A stretch of 64,000 nucleotides of DNA from Azophilus sp965247035 (GCA_965247035.1 CBDFGJ010000003.1:744001-808000), one strand, 5' to 3'. Counted from the first letter of the stretch, positions 25,247 through 34,411 are shown. Notes: a model not told the origin generated them from the letters alone. A program made the numbers and translations.

Positions 25247-26911
25247 TTATGCCCCGTCGAGCAGGGTTTGCGCGTAGGCCCTGCTTTTGTCCGTCAGGTT
25301 CGCGCCGGCGAGCATCCGGGCTACTTCCTCGACGCGGCCATCATTGGCGACGTGGCGGATATGCACTTCTTGAGCGGCGTCCTTTTCCACCACGAGATGG
25401 TTGTCTCCTAGCGCCGCCACCTGGGGCGCATGGGTTACGCAGATCACTTGGGTGTGGGTGCCTAAGTCCCGCAGCATGCGGCCGATGGTGTCGGCGGTGG
25501 CGCCGCCGACGCCAACATCCGCTTCGTCGAGCATCAGGCAGGGCAGTTGCGCCTTCTGCGCCGCGACCACGCAGATGGCTAGGCTGACCCGGGCTCGCTC
25601 GCCGCCGGAAGCGACTTGGCTCAGCCTGCCTGCTGGATAGCGCGGGTTGGCGGTGACTTGAAACTCCACCGACTCCAACCCGTGCTCGGAGTCCGCCGCT
25701 TCAAATTGAACATGGAATGCGCCGCCCTGGATGCCAAGGACGTTGATGCCTGCGCTCACTTCGGTGGCAAAGCCTTCAGCGGCCCGCCGCCGTTGCTGGC
25801 TGACTGAAACGGCCATGCGCTGAAACTCGTCCCGCTCATCCTTGGCCTGTTTTTCAAGGGATTCCAGTTCAGTGCGCTGACTGGTCAGCTCGGTAATTTC
25901 CTGTTCAAGAGACTTGGCTTGAGCCACTAGGTTGCTTGGCGATATGCGATGCTTCCTAGCTAGTTCGTGGATGCTGTCCAAGCGTTCCGAGAGTTGGGCG
26001 AGATGCGCCGGGTCCATCTCGAAGCCGTCGATGTAGCCCCGCAGATCATGCACGGCATCATCCATTAGTTGCAGCGCGGAAGTCAGCGTTTCGCGCGCGT
26101 TCGCAAGGCCCGGGTGATCGTCGTCAATGGCGGCGAGTTGGTGGTTGGCTTGATGGATCGGCGCCAAGTCGGAAAGGATGGCAATGGCGTTTGCCACCGC
26201 TGCCTGAATGTCCTGCGCCTGGGAGAGCCGTCGATGCTCCGCCTGCAAAGACTCGAATTCGTCGGCCGCTAAATCCAAGGTGCGCAATTCTTGCAGTTGA
26301 TAGCGCAGCAGGTTGGCCCGGTCGGTGGCGTTGGTTGAACCGGCTTGCCTTACGGCGATTTGTTTTTCCGTTTGCCGCCAAGCTCGATGGGCCTGCGCCA
26401 TGCTGTGCCGGTCGGTGGCGGCGACGCCATAGGCGTCTAGCAAATTAAGCTGCACGTCTCGCTTGGCAAGACGTTGATTTTCGTCTTGGCCGTGGATGTC
26501 CACCAGCCCTTCGGTCAGCGCCCGCAGCACATGCAGGTTGACAGGTGTGCCGTTGACAAAGGCGCGGGAGCGGCCGTCCTGGCCCACCACCCGGCGGCAG
26601 AGGCAGCGCTGGGGGTGGTCTTCGTCAGTGAGTGCTTGGCCAGCAAGAAGGTCCCGCGCCGTCGAGTTGTCGTGCAGATCAAATTCCGCCGTCACTTCGG
26701 CTTTGCTTGCCCCGGGGTGGATGAGGCTAGTGCTTGCCCGCTCCCCCAAAACCAGCGCCAGAGCGTTCATGAGAATGGACTTGCCGGCGCCGGATTCGCC
26801 GGTCACTACAGTCAGCCCAGGGTCGAAATTCACGTCAAGCCGGGCCACCAAGGCAAAATCTCTAATGGTCAGGTGCTTGAGCAATGTCTTAACGCTGCAA
26901 AAAAGACTCAT
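25247..26911 (-). CDS. recN: DNA repair protein RecN
   Basis: SMC-like ATPase involved in double-strand-break repair. The N-terminal ABC half has the Walker A motif VVTGESGAGKSILMNAL. Long coiled coil occupies about residues 150-370. The C-terminal ABC half has the signature QVASGGERARVSLAI, Walker B PCLMLDEADVGVGG and the D/H-loop VICVTHAPQVAALG. At 554 residues the length is standard. The start is ATG 26911. The TTG nine codons later (LLKHLTIRDFAL) would match the usual N-terminus better and is a fair alternative. It diverges from hrcA with 64 bp between starts. I saw no clear LexA box in that gap. Confidence 0.96.
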   Translation of the reverse strand: MSLFCSVKTLLKHLTIRDFALVARLDVNFDPGLTVVTGESGAGKSILMNALALVLGERASTSLIHPGASKAEVTAEFDLHDNSTARDLLAGQALTDEDHPQRCLCRRVVGQDGRSRAFVNGTPVNLHVLRALTEGLVDIHGQDENQRLAKRDVQLNLLDAYGVAATDRHSMAQAHRAWRQTEKQIAVRQAGSTNATDRANLLRYQLQELRTLDLAADEFESLQAEHRRLSQAQDIQAAVANAIAILSDLAPIHQANHQLAAIDDDHPGLANARETLTSALQLMDDAVHDLRGYIDGFEMDPAHLAQLSERLDSIHELARKHRISPSNLVAQAKSLEQEITELTSQRTELESLEKQAKDERDEFQRMAVSVSQQRRRAAEGFATEVSAGINVLGIQGGAFHVQFEAADSEHGLESVEFQVTANPRYPAGRLSQVASGGERARVSLAICVVAAQKAQLPCLMLDEADVGVGGATADTIGRMLRDLGTHTQVICVTHAPQVAALGDNHLVVEKDAAQEVHIRHVANDGRVEEVARMLAGANLTDKSRAYAQTLLDGA

Positions 26912-26975
26912 ATTACTTTAGGCTGGACCATCGCCCTACAAGGAAAGGCGAAATCGGTTTGGCAAAGGTGCAGAT

Positions 26976-28013
26976 ATGGAAGGATCGGAGAGGGTGGATG
27001 GCCGTGCAGAGCAGATTTTCAAGCTGCTGGTGGAGTCTTACATCGCCAACGGCCGTCCGGTGGCGTCCAAGGCTTTGGCTGGGCAGCCGAGCGTGGATGT
27101 CAGCGCCGCTACGGTGCGCAACATCATGGCCCGCTTGGAGAGCCGCGGGCTGGTCAAGTCGCCGCATACCTCCGCCGGTAAGGTGCCCACCAGCCAGGGT
27201 CTGCGGTTTTTTGTGGACAGCCTGCTATCCGTTGAGCCTCTTGACGAAGTGGGTCGGCGGGCCTTGGAGGACGAATTGAACCCGGACTTGGCCCCCAGCG
27301 AATTGGTGGAGTCCGCCTCCGCGTTGCTGTCGCGCATCACGGCGATGACCTGCGTGGTTACCCTGCCGCGCCGGGACCAATCGGCCTTGCGTCATGTGGA
27401 GTTCCTCAACTTGGATGGGGACCGCATTCTGGTCATCTTGGTGTTCAATGATCGGGAGGTGCAGAACCGCGTCATCCACACGGACCGCAAGTACGAGGAT
27501 GCGGACTTGGTGCGCGTGGCCAACTTCATCAACCAGGAGTTTGGCGGTCTGTCATTGACCGAAGTGCGCGCCGGCATCATTGCCGGCATGCAACGCGACA
27601 AGGACCGGATGAACAGCCTGTTGCAGGCGGCGCTGGACATGGCCAGCAAGGCCTTGGAGCAGCGGACCGCGAGCAAGAGGGAGTTTATCGTTGCCGGGGA
27701 GTCCAATCTGCTTGACATCAGCGAGGATACGGAGACCGTGCGCGGCCTGTTCGAAGCCTTCTCGCGCAAGGGCACCATATTGCATCTGCTTGATCAGTGC
27801 TTGAGCACCGAGGGTGTGCAACTGTTCATCGGCGAGGAGTCCGGCTACAATGTGCTTGACGAATTGGCCTTGGTTTCGTCCTGCTACTCCATAAACGGTC
27901 GCATTGCCGGGGTCCTTGGGGTGGTGGGGCCGACGCGGATGGCCTACCAGAAGATCATTCCAGTGGTGGACGTGACCGCGCATCTGCTTGGTGACGCCCT
28001 GAATCATCTTTAG
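26976..28013 (+). CDS. hrcA: Heat-inducible transcription repressor HrcA
   Basis: Repressor that normally binds CIRCE operators ahead of groE/dnaK operons and is helped by GroEL. The 345 residues start with the winged-helix DNA-binding part, GRPVASKALAGQPSVDVSAA followed by TVRNIMARLESRGLVKSPH and SAGKVPTSQGLRFFVDSL. The remainder is the dimerisation/GAF-like region, ending LLGDALNHL. It heads the hrcA-grpE-dnaK-dnaJ order typical of HrcA genomes. No CIRCE sequence (TTAGCACTC-N9-GAGTGCTAA) was found near hrcA, grpE or dnaK here. Its target may lie elsewhere, for example at groES. The end of the gene, including the stop, is partly duplicated 71 bp downstream. Confidence 0.95.
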   Translation: MEGSERVDGRAEQIFKLLVESYIANGRPVASKALAGQPSVDVSAATVRNIMARLESRGLVKSPHTSAGKVPTSQGLRFFVDSLLSVEPLDEVGRRALEDELNPDLAPSELVESASALLSRITAMTCVVTLPRRDQSALRHVEFLNLDGDRILVILVFNDREVQNRVIHTDRKYEDADLVRVANFINQEFGGLSLTEVRAGIIAGMQRDKDRMNSLLQAALDMASKALEQRTASKREFIVAGESNLLDISEDTETVRGLFEAFSRKGTILHLLDQCLSTEGVQLFIGEESGYNVLDELALVSSCYSINGRIAGVLGVVGPTRMAYQKIIPVVDVTAHLLGDALNHL

Positions 28014-28100
28014 CGAAGCCAAAGGCCAGCCTCTGATCTCGGTGCCGTACTGGTGGTCCGCATATCGCCCTGAATCGTCCTTAGCGAATCTTAAAGACCG
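27996..28100 (+). repeat. 71-bp-period duplication of the hrcA 3' end
   Basis: GCCCTGAATCATCTTTAGCG, the last codons and stop of hrcA at 27996, recurs 71 bp later as GCCCTGAATCGTCCTTAGCG at 28067, followed by AAGCCAAAGGCC / AATCTTAAAGACC. The second copy is outside the gene and non-coding. It has the same period class as the other duplications in this window. Confidence 0.6.
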
Positions 28101-28227
28101 GGCGAGTCCGCTAGGACACTCCTAGCGCATCGCCCCAGTTTAATCTTGCCACTTCTTCAATGGCCGCGGTGCCGCGGTTCCTAGGTTTGTGGGGCGGTGG
28201 TCAAGGCCATTTGCTTTGTTGTATTGA

Positions 28228-28375
28228 AGCAACCTCTGATCAACTTCCAAGGATTAGCCACCGCTTGGCGTCTAGGATTATTTGTCTTCTATTTTCAATG
28301 GCTTACACGTCATCGAAAAAATCTGGCCTTGTTGCACTGCACTGCACAAATCCGCGAACATTTCAGGAGGTTCTT
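28228..28375 (-). mobile_element. MITE copy 4 (opposite orientation)
   Basis: Reverse-oriented copy of the ~145-bp family between hrcA and grpE. The plus-strand left end is CAACCTCTGATCAACTTCC and the right end is TTTCAGGAGGTTC. The interior words read in reverse complement: GGATTAGCCA, CTATTTTCAATGGCTTACACG and CTTGTTGCACTGC. A short internal duplication (CACTGCACTGCA) is specific to this copy. It separates hrcA from the chaperone genes and could influence transcription into grpE. Confidence 0.75.
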
Positions 28376-28541
28376 GAGCTATTTTTTTAAAACAATCAAT
28401 GTGTAAAAAAGGGCCTGTGGAAAGCAAGCGGCACAGGGCCTTGTGCGGAACTTTGGGTTGGCTTTGGCGGCGACGGGGTTGATTCTTTCATTCTTGGCCC
28501 CATTTGTCTGTCTCCGGTCTGACAGTGGGAGGCATCGCGCC

Positions 28542-29213
28542 ATGAAGAACAAGCCTTCAAATTCATCCAGTGACGAGCGGGAGCAGGCCGCGGCGGATGG
28601 CCCGGCGGCGGAATCCGTAGGCGAGGCGTCCGAGGCCGGCCAAGTGGAGGAACCCGTCGCGGCCAGTTCCGAAGCTGGTGATGCCCCGGAACAGGTTGCG
28701 GCTGAGTCCGACGCTGGCGAGGCGCTGGATTCCACGGCTGAGCAGGATGACGCCGAGGGGAAGTTCGGATCCGCCGAGACGGAAATTGAAGACATGAAGG
28801 ACAAGCTGTTGCGGGCTGTGGCGGAAGTGGAGAATATCCGCCGCCGCGCCGCCCAAGATGTGCAAAAAGCCCGTAGATTCGCCTTGGACCAGTTTGCCGA
28901 AAATTTGCTGCCGGTGGTCGATGGACTGGAGCAGTCCGTCGAAAGCGCAGCGACGGCGGAGGACATTGGTGCCGTGGCCGAAGGCGTGGCGCTGTCTTTG
29001 AAGCTGTTTATCGACACCTTGAAAAAGCACGGCATCGAGCAGGTGGACCCCCTTGGTGAACCCTTTGATCCGAGTCACTCGGAGGCCATTGACGTGCGTG
29101 AGAACCGGGATGCGGAACCCAAATCCGTCCTGGAGGTCGTGCAGAAGGGCTACCAACTGAATGGCCGTGTCATCCGAGCGGCCAAGGTGGCTGTGGCCAA
29201 GGCTCCGGATTGA
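28542..29213 (+). CDS. grpE: Nucleotide exchange factor GrpE
   Basis: Cochaperone that releases ADP from DnaK. The 223 residues begin with a long acidic, low-complexity N-terminus rich in Ala/Glu/Ser/Asp (about residues 8-80). The long paired helix follows (EIEDMKDKLLRAVAEVENIR, then RRAAQDVQKARRFALDQFAE). The C-terminal beta domain has HGIEQVDPLGEPFDPSHSEA and the conserved end VLEVVQKGYQLNGRVIRAAK. The start is ATG 28542 behind GGGAGG. The frame is open upstream through a hydrophobic stretch, which I regard as non-coding. It lies 185 bp upstream of dnaK. Confidence 0.95.
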   Translation: MKNKPSNSSSDEREQAAADGPAAESVGEASEAGQVEEPVAASSEAGDAPEQVAAESDAGEALDSTAEQDDAEGKFGSAETEIEDMKDKLLRAVAEVENIRRRAAQDVQKARRFALDQFAENLLPVVDGLEQSVESAATAEDIGAVAEGVALSLKLFIDTLKKHGIEQVDPLGEPFDPSHSEAIDVRENRDAEPKSVLEVVQKGYQLNGRVIRAAKVAVAKAPD

Positions 29214-29270
29214 CGCGAGGCTCACGCAGCCGCTGCACGGAGCAGGTTCCGAGCAGGAGGAATCAGTGTG

Positions 29271-29296
29271 TTGAAATGATCTCAACTGCCCCAATT
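29271..29296 (+). promoter_or_regulatory. Candidate sigma32 (heat-shock) promoter of dnaK
   Basis: TTGAAA at 29271-29276 and CCCCAATT at 29289-29296 are separated by 12 bp, close to the sigma32 consensus CTTGAAA / CCCCATnT. It lies 102 bp upstream of the dnaK start and downstream of grpE, so dnaK-dnaJ may have their own heat-shock promoter. Judged by eye only. Confidence 0.55.
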
Positions 29297-29397
29297 AAAT
29301 AGGCGAAACGTCCGTTCCGCCTGTGGTCTGTGCATGAAATGCAAGGGCAGTAGCTGGCTGAGAGATGGTTTGAAAGCGAAATTTGGAGCATAAGCAA

Positions 29398-31323
29398 ATG
29401 GGCAAAATCATTGGCATTGATCTAGGCACCACGAATTCGTGCGTGGCCCTGCTTGATGGAGGCGACGCGAAAGTCGTCGAGAATTCCGAAGGGGATCGGA
29501 CCACCCCATCCATCGTCGCCTACACCGACGAGGGCGAAATCCTGGTCGGCCAGAACGCCAAGCGGCAGGCCGTCACCAACCCCAGCAACACGCTGTTTGC
29601 AGTCAAGCGCCTCATCGGCCGCAAGTTCAGCGACGACGTGGTGCAAAAGGACATCAAGATGGTTCCCTACGAAATCACAAACGCCACCAACGGTGATGCT
29701 TGGATCAGCGCCAAGGGCGAGCGGCTGGCGCCGCCGCAGGTTTCCGCCGAAGTGCTGAAGAAGATGAAGAGGACCGCCGAGGAATATCTTGGCGAAACCG
29801 TCACCGAGGCGGTGATTACGGTACCGGCCTACTTCAATGATTCGCAACGGCAAGCCACCAAGGACGCCGGCCGCATCGCTGGCTTGGATGTGAAGCGCAT
29901 CATCAACGAGCCGACCGCGGCCGCCTTGGCCTATGGTTTGGACAAGAAACGTGGTGACGTCAAGATCGCCGTCTATGACTTGGGCGGCGGCACCTTGGAC
30001 ATCTCCATTATTGAGATCGCCGAAATCGATGGCGAACATCAGTTCGAGGTGCTCTCGACCAATGGCGACACCTTCCTCGGCGGGGAGGATTTCGACTTGG
30101 CCGTCATCGACTACTTGGCCGATGAGTTCAAGAAAGGGAACGGCATGGATCTGCACAACAATGCGTTGGCCCTGTCGCGGCTCAAGGAAGCGGCGGAGAA
30201 GGCCAAGATCGAGCTGTCGAGCAGCCAGCAGACGGAGATCAACCTGCCGTACATTACCGCTGATCAGGCCGGCCCCAAGCACTTGGTGCTCAAGCTTTCC
30301 CGGGCCAAGCTCCAATCCTTGGTGGAGGAATTGGTGGACCGCACCATCGGGCCTTGCCGAACGGCGCTCCAGGACGCTGGCTTAAGCGTCAGCGACATCG
30401 ACGATGTCATTCTTGTTGGCGGCCAGACCCGCATGCCGCTGGTGCAGGAGAAGGTGAAGGAGTTCTTCAACCGGGAGGCGCGCAAAGACGTCAACCCGGA
30501 TGAAGCTGTGGCCATCGGTGCCGCCATTCAAGCTGCGGTGCTGTCCGGCGACGTCAAGGATGTGCTGCTCTTGGATGTCACGCCGCTGTCCCTAGGCATT
30601 GAAACCCTTGGCCAAGTCATGAGCGTGCTCATTGGCAAGAACACCACCGTCCCCACCAAGAAAACGCAGGTGTTCTCCACTGCGGACGACAACCAGACCG
30701 CGGTGACCATCCATGTGCTTCAAGGTGAGCGCAAGCAGGCGGCGATGAACAAATCGTTGGGTCGGTTTGATTTGAGCGACATACCGGCAGCGCCTCGGGG
30801 CATGCCGCAAATCGAGGTCAGCTTTGACATCGACGCCAACGGCATCCTCAACGTCTCCGCCAAGGACAAGGCTACCGGTAAGGAGCAATCCATTGTCATC
30901 AAGGCCTCAAGCGGCCTTGCCGAAGATGAGATCGAGCGGATGGTGCGCGAAGCGGAGGCCCATGCTGCTGATGACGAGAAGTTTGCGCAGATGGTCAATC
31001 TGCGCAATCAGGCGGATGGGCTTGTACATGCTTCGCGCAAGGCGGTTAAGGATGCGGGTGACAAGGCGCCGGCCGAGGATGGGGAGGCTGTTGAGTCCGC
31101 CGCCACCGCGCTTGAGGAGGCCATCAAGAGCGAGGACAAGGCTGAAATTGAAGCAAAGATGCAAGCCCTGTCCGAAGCCTCGGCCAATTTTGCACAAAAG
31201 GCTTATGCTGAGGCTCCGGCTGAGGACGCCAGCGACACTGGGCAGGCGGCAGACGCCAAAGGCGATGCCGTGGACGCGGAGTTTGAAGAGGTCAAGGACG
31301 ACAAGGATAATCGGAATAAGTGA
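29398..31323 (+). CDS. dnaK: Chaperone protein DnaK (Hsp70)
   Basis: ATP-driven Hsp70 chaperone of the cytoplasm. The 641 residues start MGKIIGIDLGTTNSCVA with the phosphate-1 loop. Other landmarks are VPAYFNDSQRQATKDAG, RIINEPTAAALAYGL, the phosphate-2 AVYDLGGGTLDISI, the adenosine loop ILVGGQTRMP, the interdomain linker VLLLDVTPLSLGIETLG and the substrate-binding beta domain. The C-terminus is an acidic lid tail ending EFEEVKDDKDNRNK. The start is ATG 29398. An in-frame TTG at 29383 is ignored. It lies between grpE and dnaJ and probably has its own sigma32 promoter. Length and motifs are all normal. Confidence 0.98.
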   Translation: MGKIIGIDLGTTNSCVALLDGGDAKVVENSEGDRTTPSIVAYTDEGEILVGQNAKRQAVTNPSNTLFAVKRLIGRKFSDDVVQKDIKMVPYEITNATNGDAWISAKGERLAPPQVSAEVLKKMKRTAEEYLGETVTEAVITVPAYFNDSQRQATKDAGRIAGLDVKRIINEPTAAALAYGLDKKRGDVKIAVYDLGGGTLDISIIEIAEIDGEHQFEVLSTNGDTFLGGEDFDLAVIDYLADEFKKGNGMDLHNNALALSRLKEAAEKAKIELSSSQQTEINLPYITADQAGPKHLVLKLSRAKLQSLVEELVDRTIGPCRTALQDAGLSVSDIDDVILVGGQTRMPLVQEKVKEFFNREARKDVNPDEAVAIGAAIQAAVLSGDVKDVLLLDVTPLSLGIETLGQVMSVLIGKNTTVPTKKTQVFSTADDNQTAVTIHVLQGERKQAAMNKSLGRFDLSDIPAAPRGMPQIEVSFDIDANGILNVSAKDKATGKEQSIVIKASSGLAEDEIERMVREAEAHAADDEKFAQMVNLRNQADGLVHASRKAVKDAGDKAPAEDGEAVESAATALEEAIKSEDKAEIEAKMQALSEASANFAQKAYAEAPAEDASDTGQAADAKGDAVDAEFEEVKDDKDNRNK

Positions 31324-31528
31324 GGGATGATCCCGGAGATTGCGCCAAGCCGTTTGTCGAGAAGCTGCTTGTCGAAAAAAAAGGCCGTGCTGCCGCTTGC
31401 GCGCACAGCCTTAAGGTCGAAATCCGGCCCGATCCTCAGGGCGCATGAAGCGATACCCGGGTTTCTCCGTTTAATCATTCTGGAATCTGGGCTAGCGCAC
31501 TTGGCCCGTTCCGAAGCGGAACGCATTG

Positions 31529-32662
31529 ATGGCGAAAGCTGACTACTATCAGGTCTTGGGGCTGAATCGGAACGCTTCCGATGAAGAGATCAAGAAAGCC
31601 TATCGCCGTTTGGCCATGAAGCATCACCCGGACCGTAATCCGGATGATCAGAGCGCGGAGGAAAAATTCAAGGAAGCCTCCGAAGCCTACGAAATCCTGT
31701 CAGACAAGGAGAAGCGGGCCACCTACGACCAATTCGGCCACGCCGGCGTTGACCGCAGCGCCGCTGGCGGCGGGGGCGATTTCAACGGCAGCTTCAGCGA
31801 CATCTTCAGCGATGTGTTCGGTGATGTGTTCGGCGCCGCCAGAGCCGGGCGCGGTGGCCGCGGCCGCAATCGAGGCGCGGACTTACAATATGCCCTGCAA
31901 CTGAACTTGGAGCAGGCAGTTCACGGCGATACGGTGGAAGTCTCTGTGCCGGTGCTTGCCCTCTGTGAGGAGTGCGACGGCAGCGGAGCGAAGCCGGGAA
32001 CCAGCCCAAGCACCTGCCTAGATTGCGACGGCAGAGGGCAAATTCGCGTCTCCCAAGGGTTCTTTTCCTTGCAGCAAACTTGTCCGCGCTGCCGCGGTGC
32101 CGGGCAAATCATCGAGGATCCATGCCGTCGTTGCGGTGGCCGCGGGCGCTTGGAGAAGTCCAAAACCCTGTCGGTGCGGATACCCGCAGGGGTGGATACC
32201 GGAGATCGCATTCGCTTGGCCGGCGAGGGGGAAGCCGGTCCGCACGGCGGGCAACCGGGAGACATGTATGTGCAAGTGAAGGTGCGCGAGCATCCCTTGT
32301 TTGGCCGCGAAGGTCGCCATTTATTTTGCGAGGTGCCCATTTCCTTTGTTGATGCGGCCCTTGGCGGCGAATTGGAAGTGCCCACCCTGAGCGGGCGGGT
32401 GAAGCTCAAGGTGCCACCGGAAACTCAGACAGGAAAGATGTTCCGTCTGCGCGGCAAGGGCGTGACGCCTGTGCGCGGCGGCGGCGTTGGCGACCTGCAC
32501 TGTAGGGTCGTAGTGGAAACGCCGGTCAAGCTCAATGGATCGCAAAAGGAACTGCTGCGCAAATTCAAGCACAGCCTGGAGCAAGGCAGCGGGCGGCACT
32601 CGCCCAAGGAAAGCGGCTGGTTTCAAGGCGTCAAGGATTTTTTTGACAACCTGAAGCACTAG
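31529..32662 (+). CDS. dnaJ: Chaperone protein DnaJ (Hsp40)
   Basis: Type I J-protein that delivers clients to DnaK and stimulates its ATPase. The 377 residues have the J domain with the HPD motif in RRLAMKHHPDRNPDD, a Gly-rich linker with FNGSFSDIFSDVFGDVFG, four zinc-binding C-x-x-C-x-G-x-G repeats (CEECDGSG, CLDCDGRG, CPRCRGAG, CRRCGGRG) and the C-terminal client-binding domains. The start is ATG 31529. The TTG immediately before it is not needed. It lies 205 bp after dnaK. A MITE begins 14 bp after its stop and separates it from dapB. Confidence 0.97.
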   Translation: MAKADYYQVLGLNRNASDEEIKKAYRRLAMKHHPDRNPDDQSAEEKFKEASEAYEILSDKEKRATYDQFGHAGVDRSAAGGGGDFNGSFSDIFSDVFGDVFGAARAGRGGRGRNRGADLQYALQLNLEQAVHGDTVEVSVPVLALCEECDGSGAKPGTSPSTCLDCDGRGQIRVSQGFFSLQQTCPRCRGAGQIIEDPCRRCGGRGRLEKSKTLSVRIPAGVDTGDRIRLAGEGEAGPHGGQPGDMYVQVKVREHPLFGREGRHLFCEVPISFVDAALGGELEVPTLSGRVKLKVPPETQTGKMFRLRGKGVTPVRGGGVGDLHCRVVVETPVKLNGSQKELLRKFKHSLEQGSGRHSPKESGWFQGVKDFFDNLKH

Positions 32663-32675
32663 GCCGCAACATTTA

Positions 32676-32820
32676 AGAAACTTCTGAAAAATTCGCAGGC
32701 TTTCGCAGTGCAACAAGACCAGCCTGTTCGGATGACGTGTAACTCATTAAAAATAGAATATAAATGATTCCATCCGGTCTGCGATGGCCAGCCCCGGGAA
32801 GTTAATCAGAGGGTCTCTAA
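32676..32820 (+). mobile_element. MITE copy 3
   Basis: Copy of the family between dnaJ and dapB. The left end is AAGAAACTTCTGAAAAATTC, preceded by TTTA. The interior has GCAGTGCAACAAGACCAG, GGATGACGTGTAA, TTAAAAATAGAATATAAATG and GCGATGGCCAGCC. The right end is ATCAGAGGGTCTC followed by TA. It begins 14 bp after the dnaJ stop and ends 28 bp before the dapB ATG, so dapB must be read through it or use a promoter within it. Confidence 0.78.
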
Positions 32821-32848
32821 AAATAGCCACAAAACGGGATGAAGCCTG

Positions 32849-33646
32849 ATGCGCATTGCCGTCACCGGTGCCGCCGGACGCATGGGGCGCACCTTGATCC
32901 AAGCCGTCGTCAATGACCACGAGCTGGAGCTTGGTGCCGCCATCGAACGCCAAGACAGGCCGGAAATCGGGCAGGACGCCGGGGAGTTGATCGGCGCCGG
33001 CAATCTCGGCGTCGCTGTGGTGGACGCGGTCGCCGTCGCGGTTGAACAGTTCGAGACGCTGATTGACTTTACAGTGCCGGAGGCAACGTTGGCCGCGGTG
33101 GATGTCTGCCGCGCCGCCGGCCGGGCAATGGTCATCGGCACCACCGGATTCGACCCGGCCGGACTGGCCCGCATTCGCCAATCGGCGCAGACCATTCCCG
33201 TTCTCATGGCGCCTAACATGAGCATTGGCGTCAATCTGGTCTTCCGCTTGGTCGAACAAGCCGCTCGGGTGCTCGGCGATGGGGTGGATATTGAGGTTGT
33301 CGAAGCGCACCACCGGCACAAGATTGACGCGCCTTCAGGCACGGCGGTGCGTCTCGGCGAAATATTAGCTGACACATTGGGCCGGGACCTGGCCGAAGTG
33401 GCCGAGTACGGACGTCAAGGGGAGACAGGTGCGCGCGACCGACGCACCATCGGCTTCAGCGTCCTGCGTGGTGGTGACATCGTGGGCGAGCACAGTGTCC
33501 TGTTCATCGGCGAAGGGGAACGCATCGAAATCACCCATCGGGCCAATAGCCGCATGAATTTCGCTCAGGGCGCTCTGCGCGCCGCCAAGTTTTTGGCTGG
33601 CAAGCCTAACGGTCTGTTCGACATGCAGGACATGTTGGCGCTGTAG
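32849..33646 (+). CDS. dapB: 4-hydroxy-tetrahydrodipicolinate reductase
   Basis: NAD(P)H-dependent reductase of the lysine/diaminopimelate pathway. The 265 residues carry the nucleotide-binding GAAGRMGRTLI at the N-terminus, the LIDFTVPEATL strand, IGTTGFDPAGLARI, and the catalytic box VEAHHRHKIDAPSGTAVRLG. The C-terminal region has REEFAQGALRAA-type sequence (here NFAQGALRAAKFL). The start ATG 32849 follows AAGCCTG. A better Shine-Dalgarno is not obvious, perhaps because the upstream 28 bp border a MITE. The gene order dnaJ-dapB matches pseudomonads. carA, which often follows, is not present. Confidence 0.97.
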   Translation: MRIAVTGAAGRMGRTLIQAVVNDHELELGAAIERQDRPEIGQDAGELIGAGNLGVAVVDAVAVAVEQFETLIDFTVPEATLAAVDVCRAAGRAMVIGTTGFDPAGLARIRQSAQTIPVLMAPNMSIGVNLVFRLVEQAARVLGDGVDIEVVEAHHRHKIDAPSGTAVRLGEILADTLGRDLAEVAEYGRQGETGARDRRTIGFSVLRGGDIVGEHSVLFIGEGERIEITHRANSRMNFAQGALRAAKFLAGKPNGLFDMQDMLAL

Positions 33647-33715
33647 AGCGCATTCCGCCGCCCTGACCAAGCCGCCAATCCAAAGCCAACATCGCTTGGC
33701 GCTGCAGTCGTTGGT

Positions 33716-34246
33716 TCAATGCGTCTTCGCTGAACGCCCACGCAGCACGAAAGCCAACCGCTCCACCGCCGAGGCAAGGGTGCTAGCCACCAGCAGCCAA
33801 GCCAAGAAGGTGATCAAGGTCAGCGGCCAGATCCAGCCAAGGGCGTTGCTGAATATGATGATGCCGGCCAAGACGAAATAGCCGATGCCGTTGCTCTTGC
33901 CGAGGCTGTTGGTGCGCAGTTTCCGGCCGGCTAGGGCGCGGGAGTCCAGCACGTATTGAATGAAGGCGACGGGGATTAGGATGGGCAGGATCCAAGGCAC
34001 CCAGCCGGCGCTGGCCAAGCCGCCAAGCGTGCAGGTGATGAAGGCGCAGTCGGTGCCGTGGTCGAAAAGGGCTCCTTGGTTAGACGCCAAGCCGGAACGC
34101 CGGGCGAAAATGCCGTCCAGGACGTCCGTGGCGATGGCCAGCAGCAGGATCAGGGCAGCGACTAGCCAGTGTTGAACGGCGGCAGCCCAGCCGGCCGCAG
34201 GCGCTGCCGCCAAGCGCAGGGTCGTCATGCCGTTTGCCCAAGTCAT
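33716..34246 (-). CDS. CDP-alcohol phosphatidyltransferase family membrane protein
   Basis: Integral membrane enzyme of the CDP-alcohol phosphotransferase class, which transfers a phosphoalcohol from CMP to an acceptor alcohol in phospholipid synthesis. The diagnostic motif D-G-x2-A-R-x8-G-x3-D-x3-D is complete in DGIFARRSGLASNQGALFDH plus the following GTD. About five hydrophobic segments are visible over 176 residues. The start at 34246 (MTWANGMTTLRLA) is preferred to 34282, because family members begin with a PN-x-x-T-x-x-R-like helix. The acceptor (glycerol phosphate, inositol phosphate or other) cannot be assigned. It converges with dapB, and the NAD(P)-binding gene at 34412 diverges from it. 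Confidence 0.88.
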   Translation of the reverse strand: MTWANGMTTLRLAAAPAAGWAAAVQHWLVAALILLLAIATDVLDGIFARRSGLASNQGALFDHGTDCAFITCTLGGLASAGWVPWILPILIPVAFIQYVLDSRALAGRKLRTNSLGKSNGIGYFVLAGIIIFSNALGWIWPLTLITFLAWLLVASTLASAVERLAFVLRGRSAKTH

Positions 34247-34411
34247 GGGGGGATGGTAGTGCGCCCCAGCGTAAATCACCATGCTTACCGTTTGCGCCTA
34301 GGCTCTTGTAAGGTCGCTGTGTAGGGGCCTGGTGCCGCAAACCTTGGCTGAAGTGTTAATCTCAATTTCCAATCAGGCGAATAAACATCAGATTTAAGCA
34401 GGAACGGATGC

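Noticed and set aside
26880..26980. LexA box at the recN promoter
   Set aside because: No CTGT-N8-ACAG in the 64-bp divergent gap.
26900..29400. CIRCE operator near hrcA, grpE or dnaK
   Set aside because: Looked for TTAGCACTC and its inverted partner and did not find them.
31323..31528. Rho-independent terminator between dnaK and dnaJ
   Set aside because: AAGGC...GCCTT dyad is present at about 31381-31412 but the A-run lies on its upstream side, so it does not fit a plus-strand terminator.
33632..33710. Eighth ~70-bp duplication after dapB (TTGGCGCTG repeated)
   Set aside because: The match is only about 12 bp and the period is 61, outside the 69-73 class.
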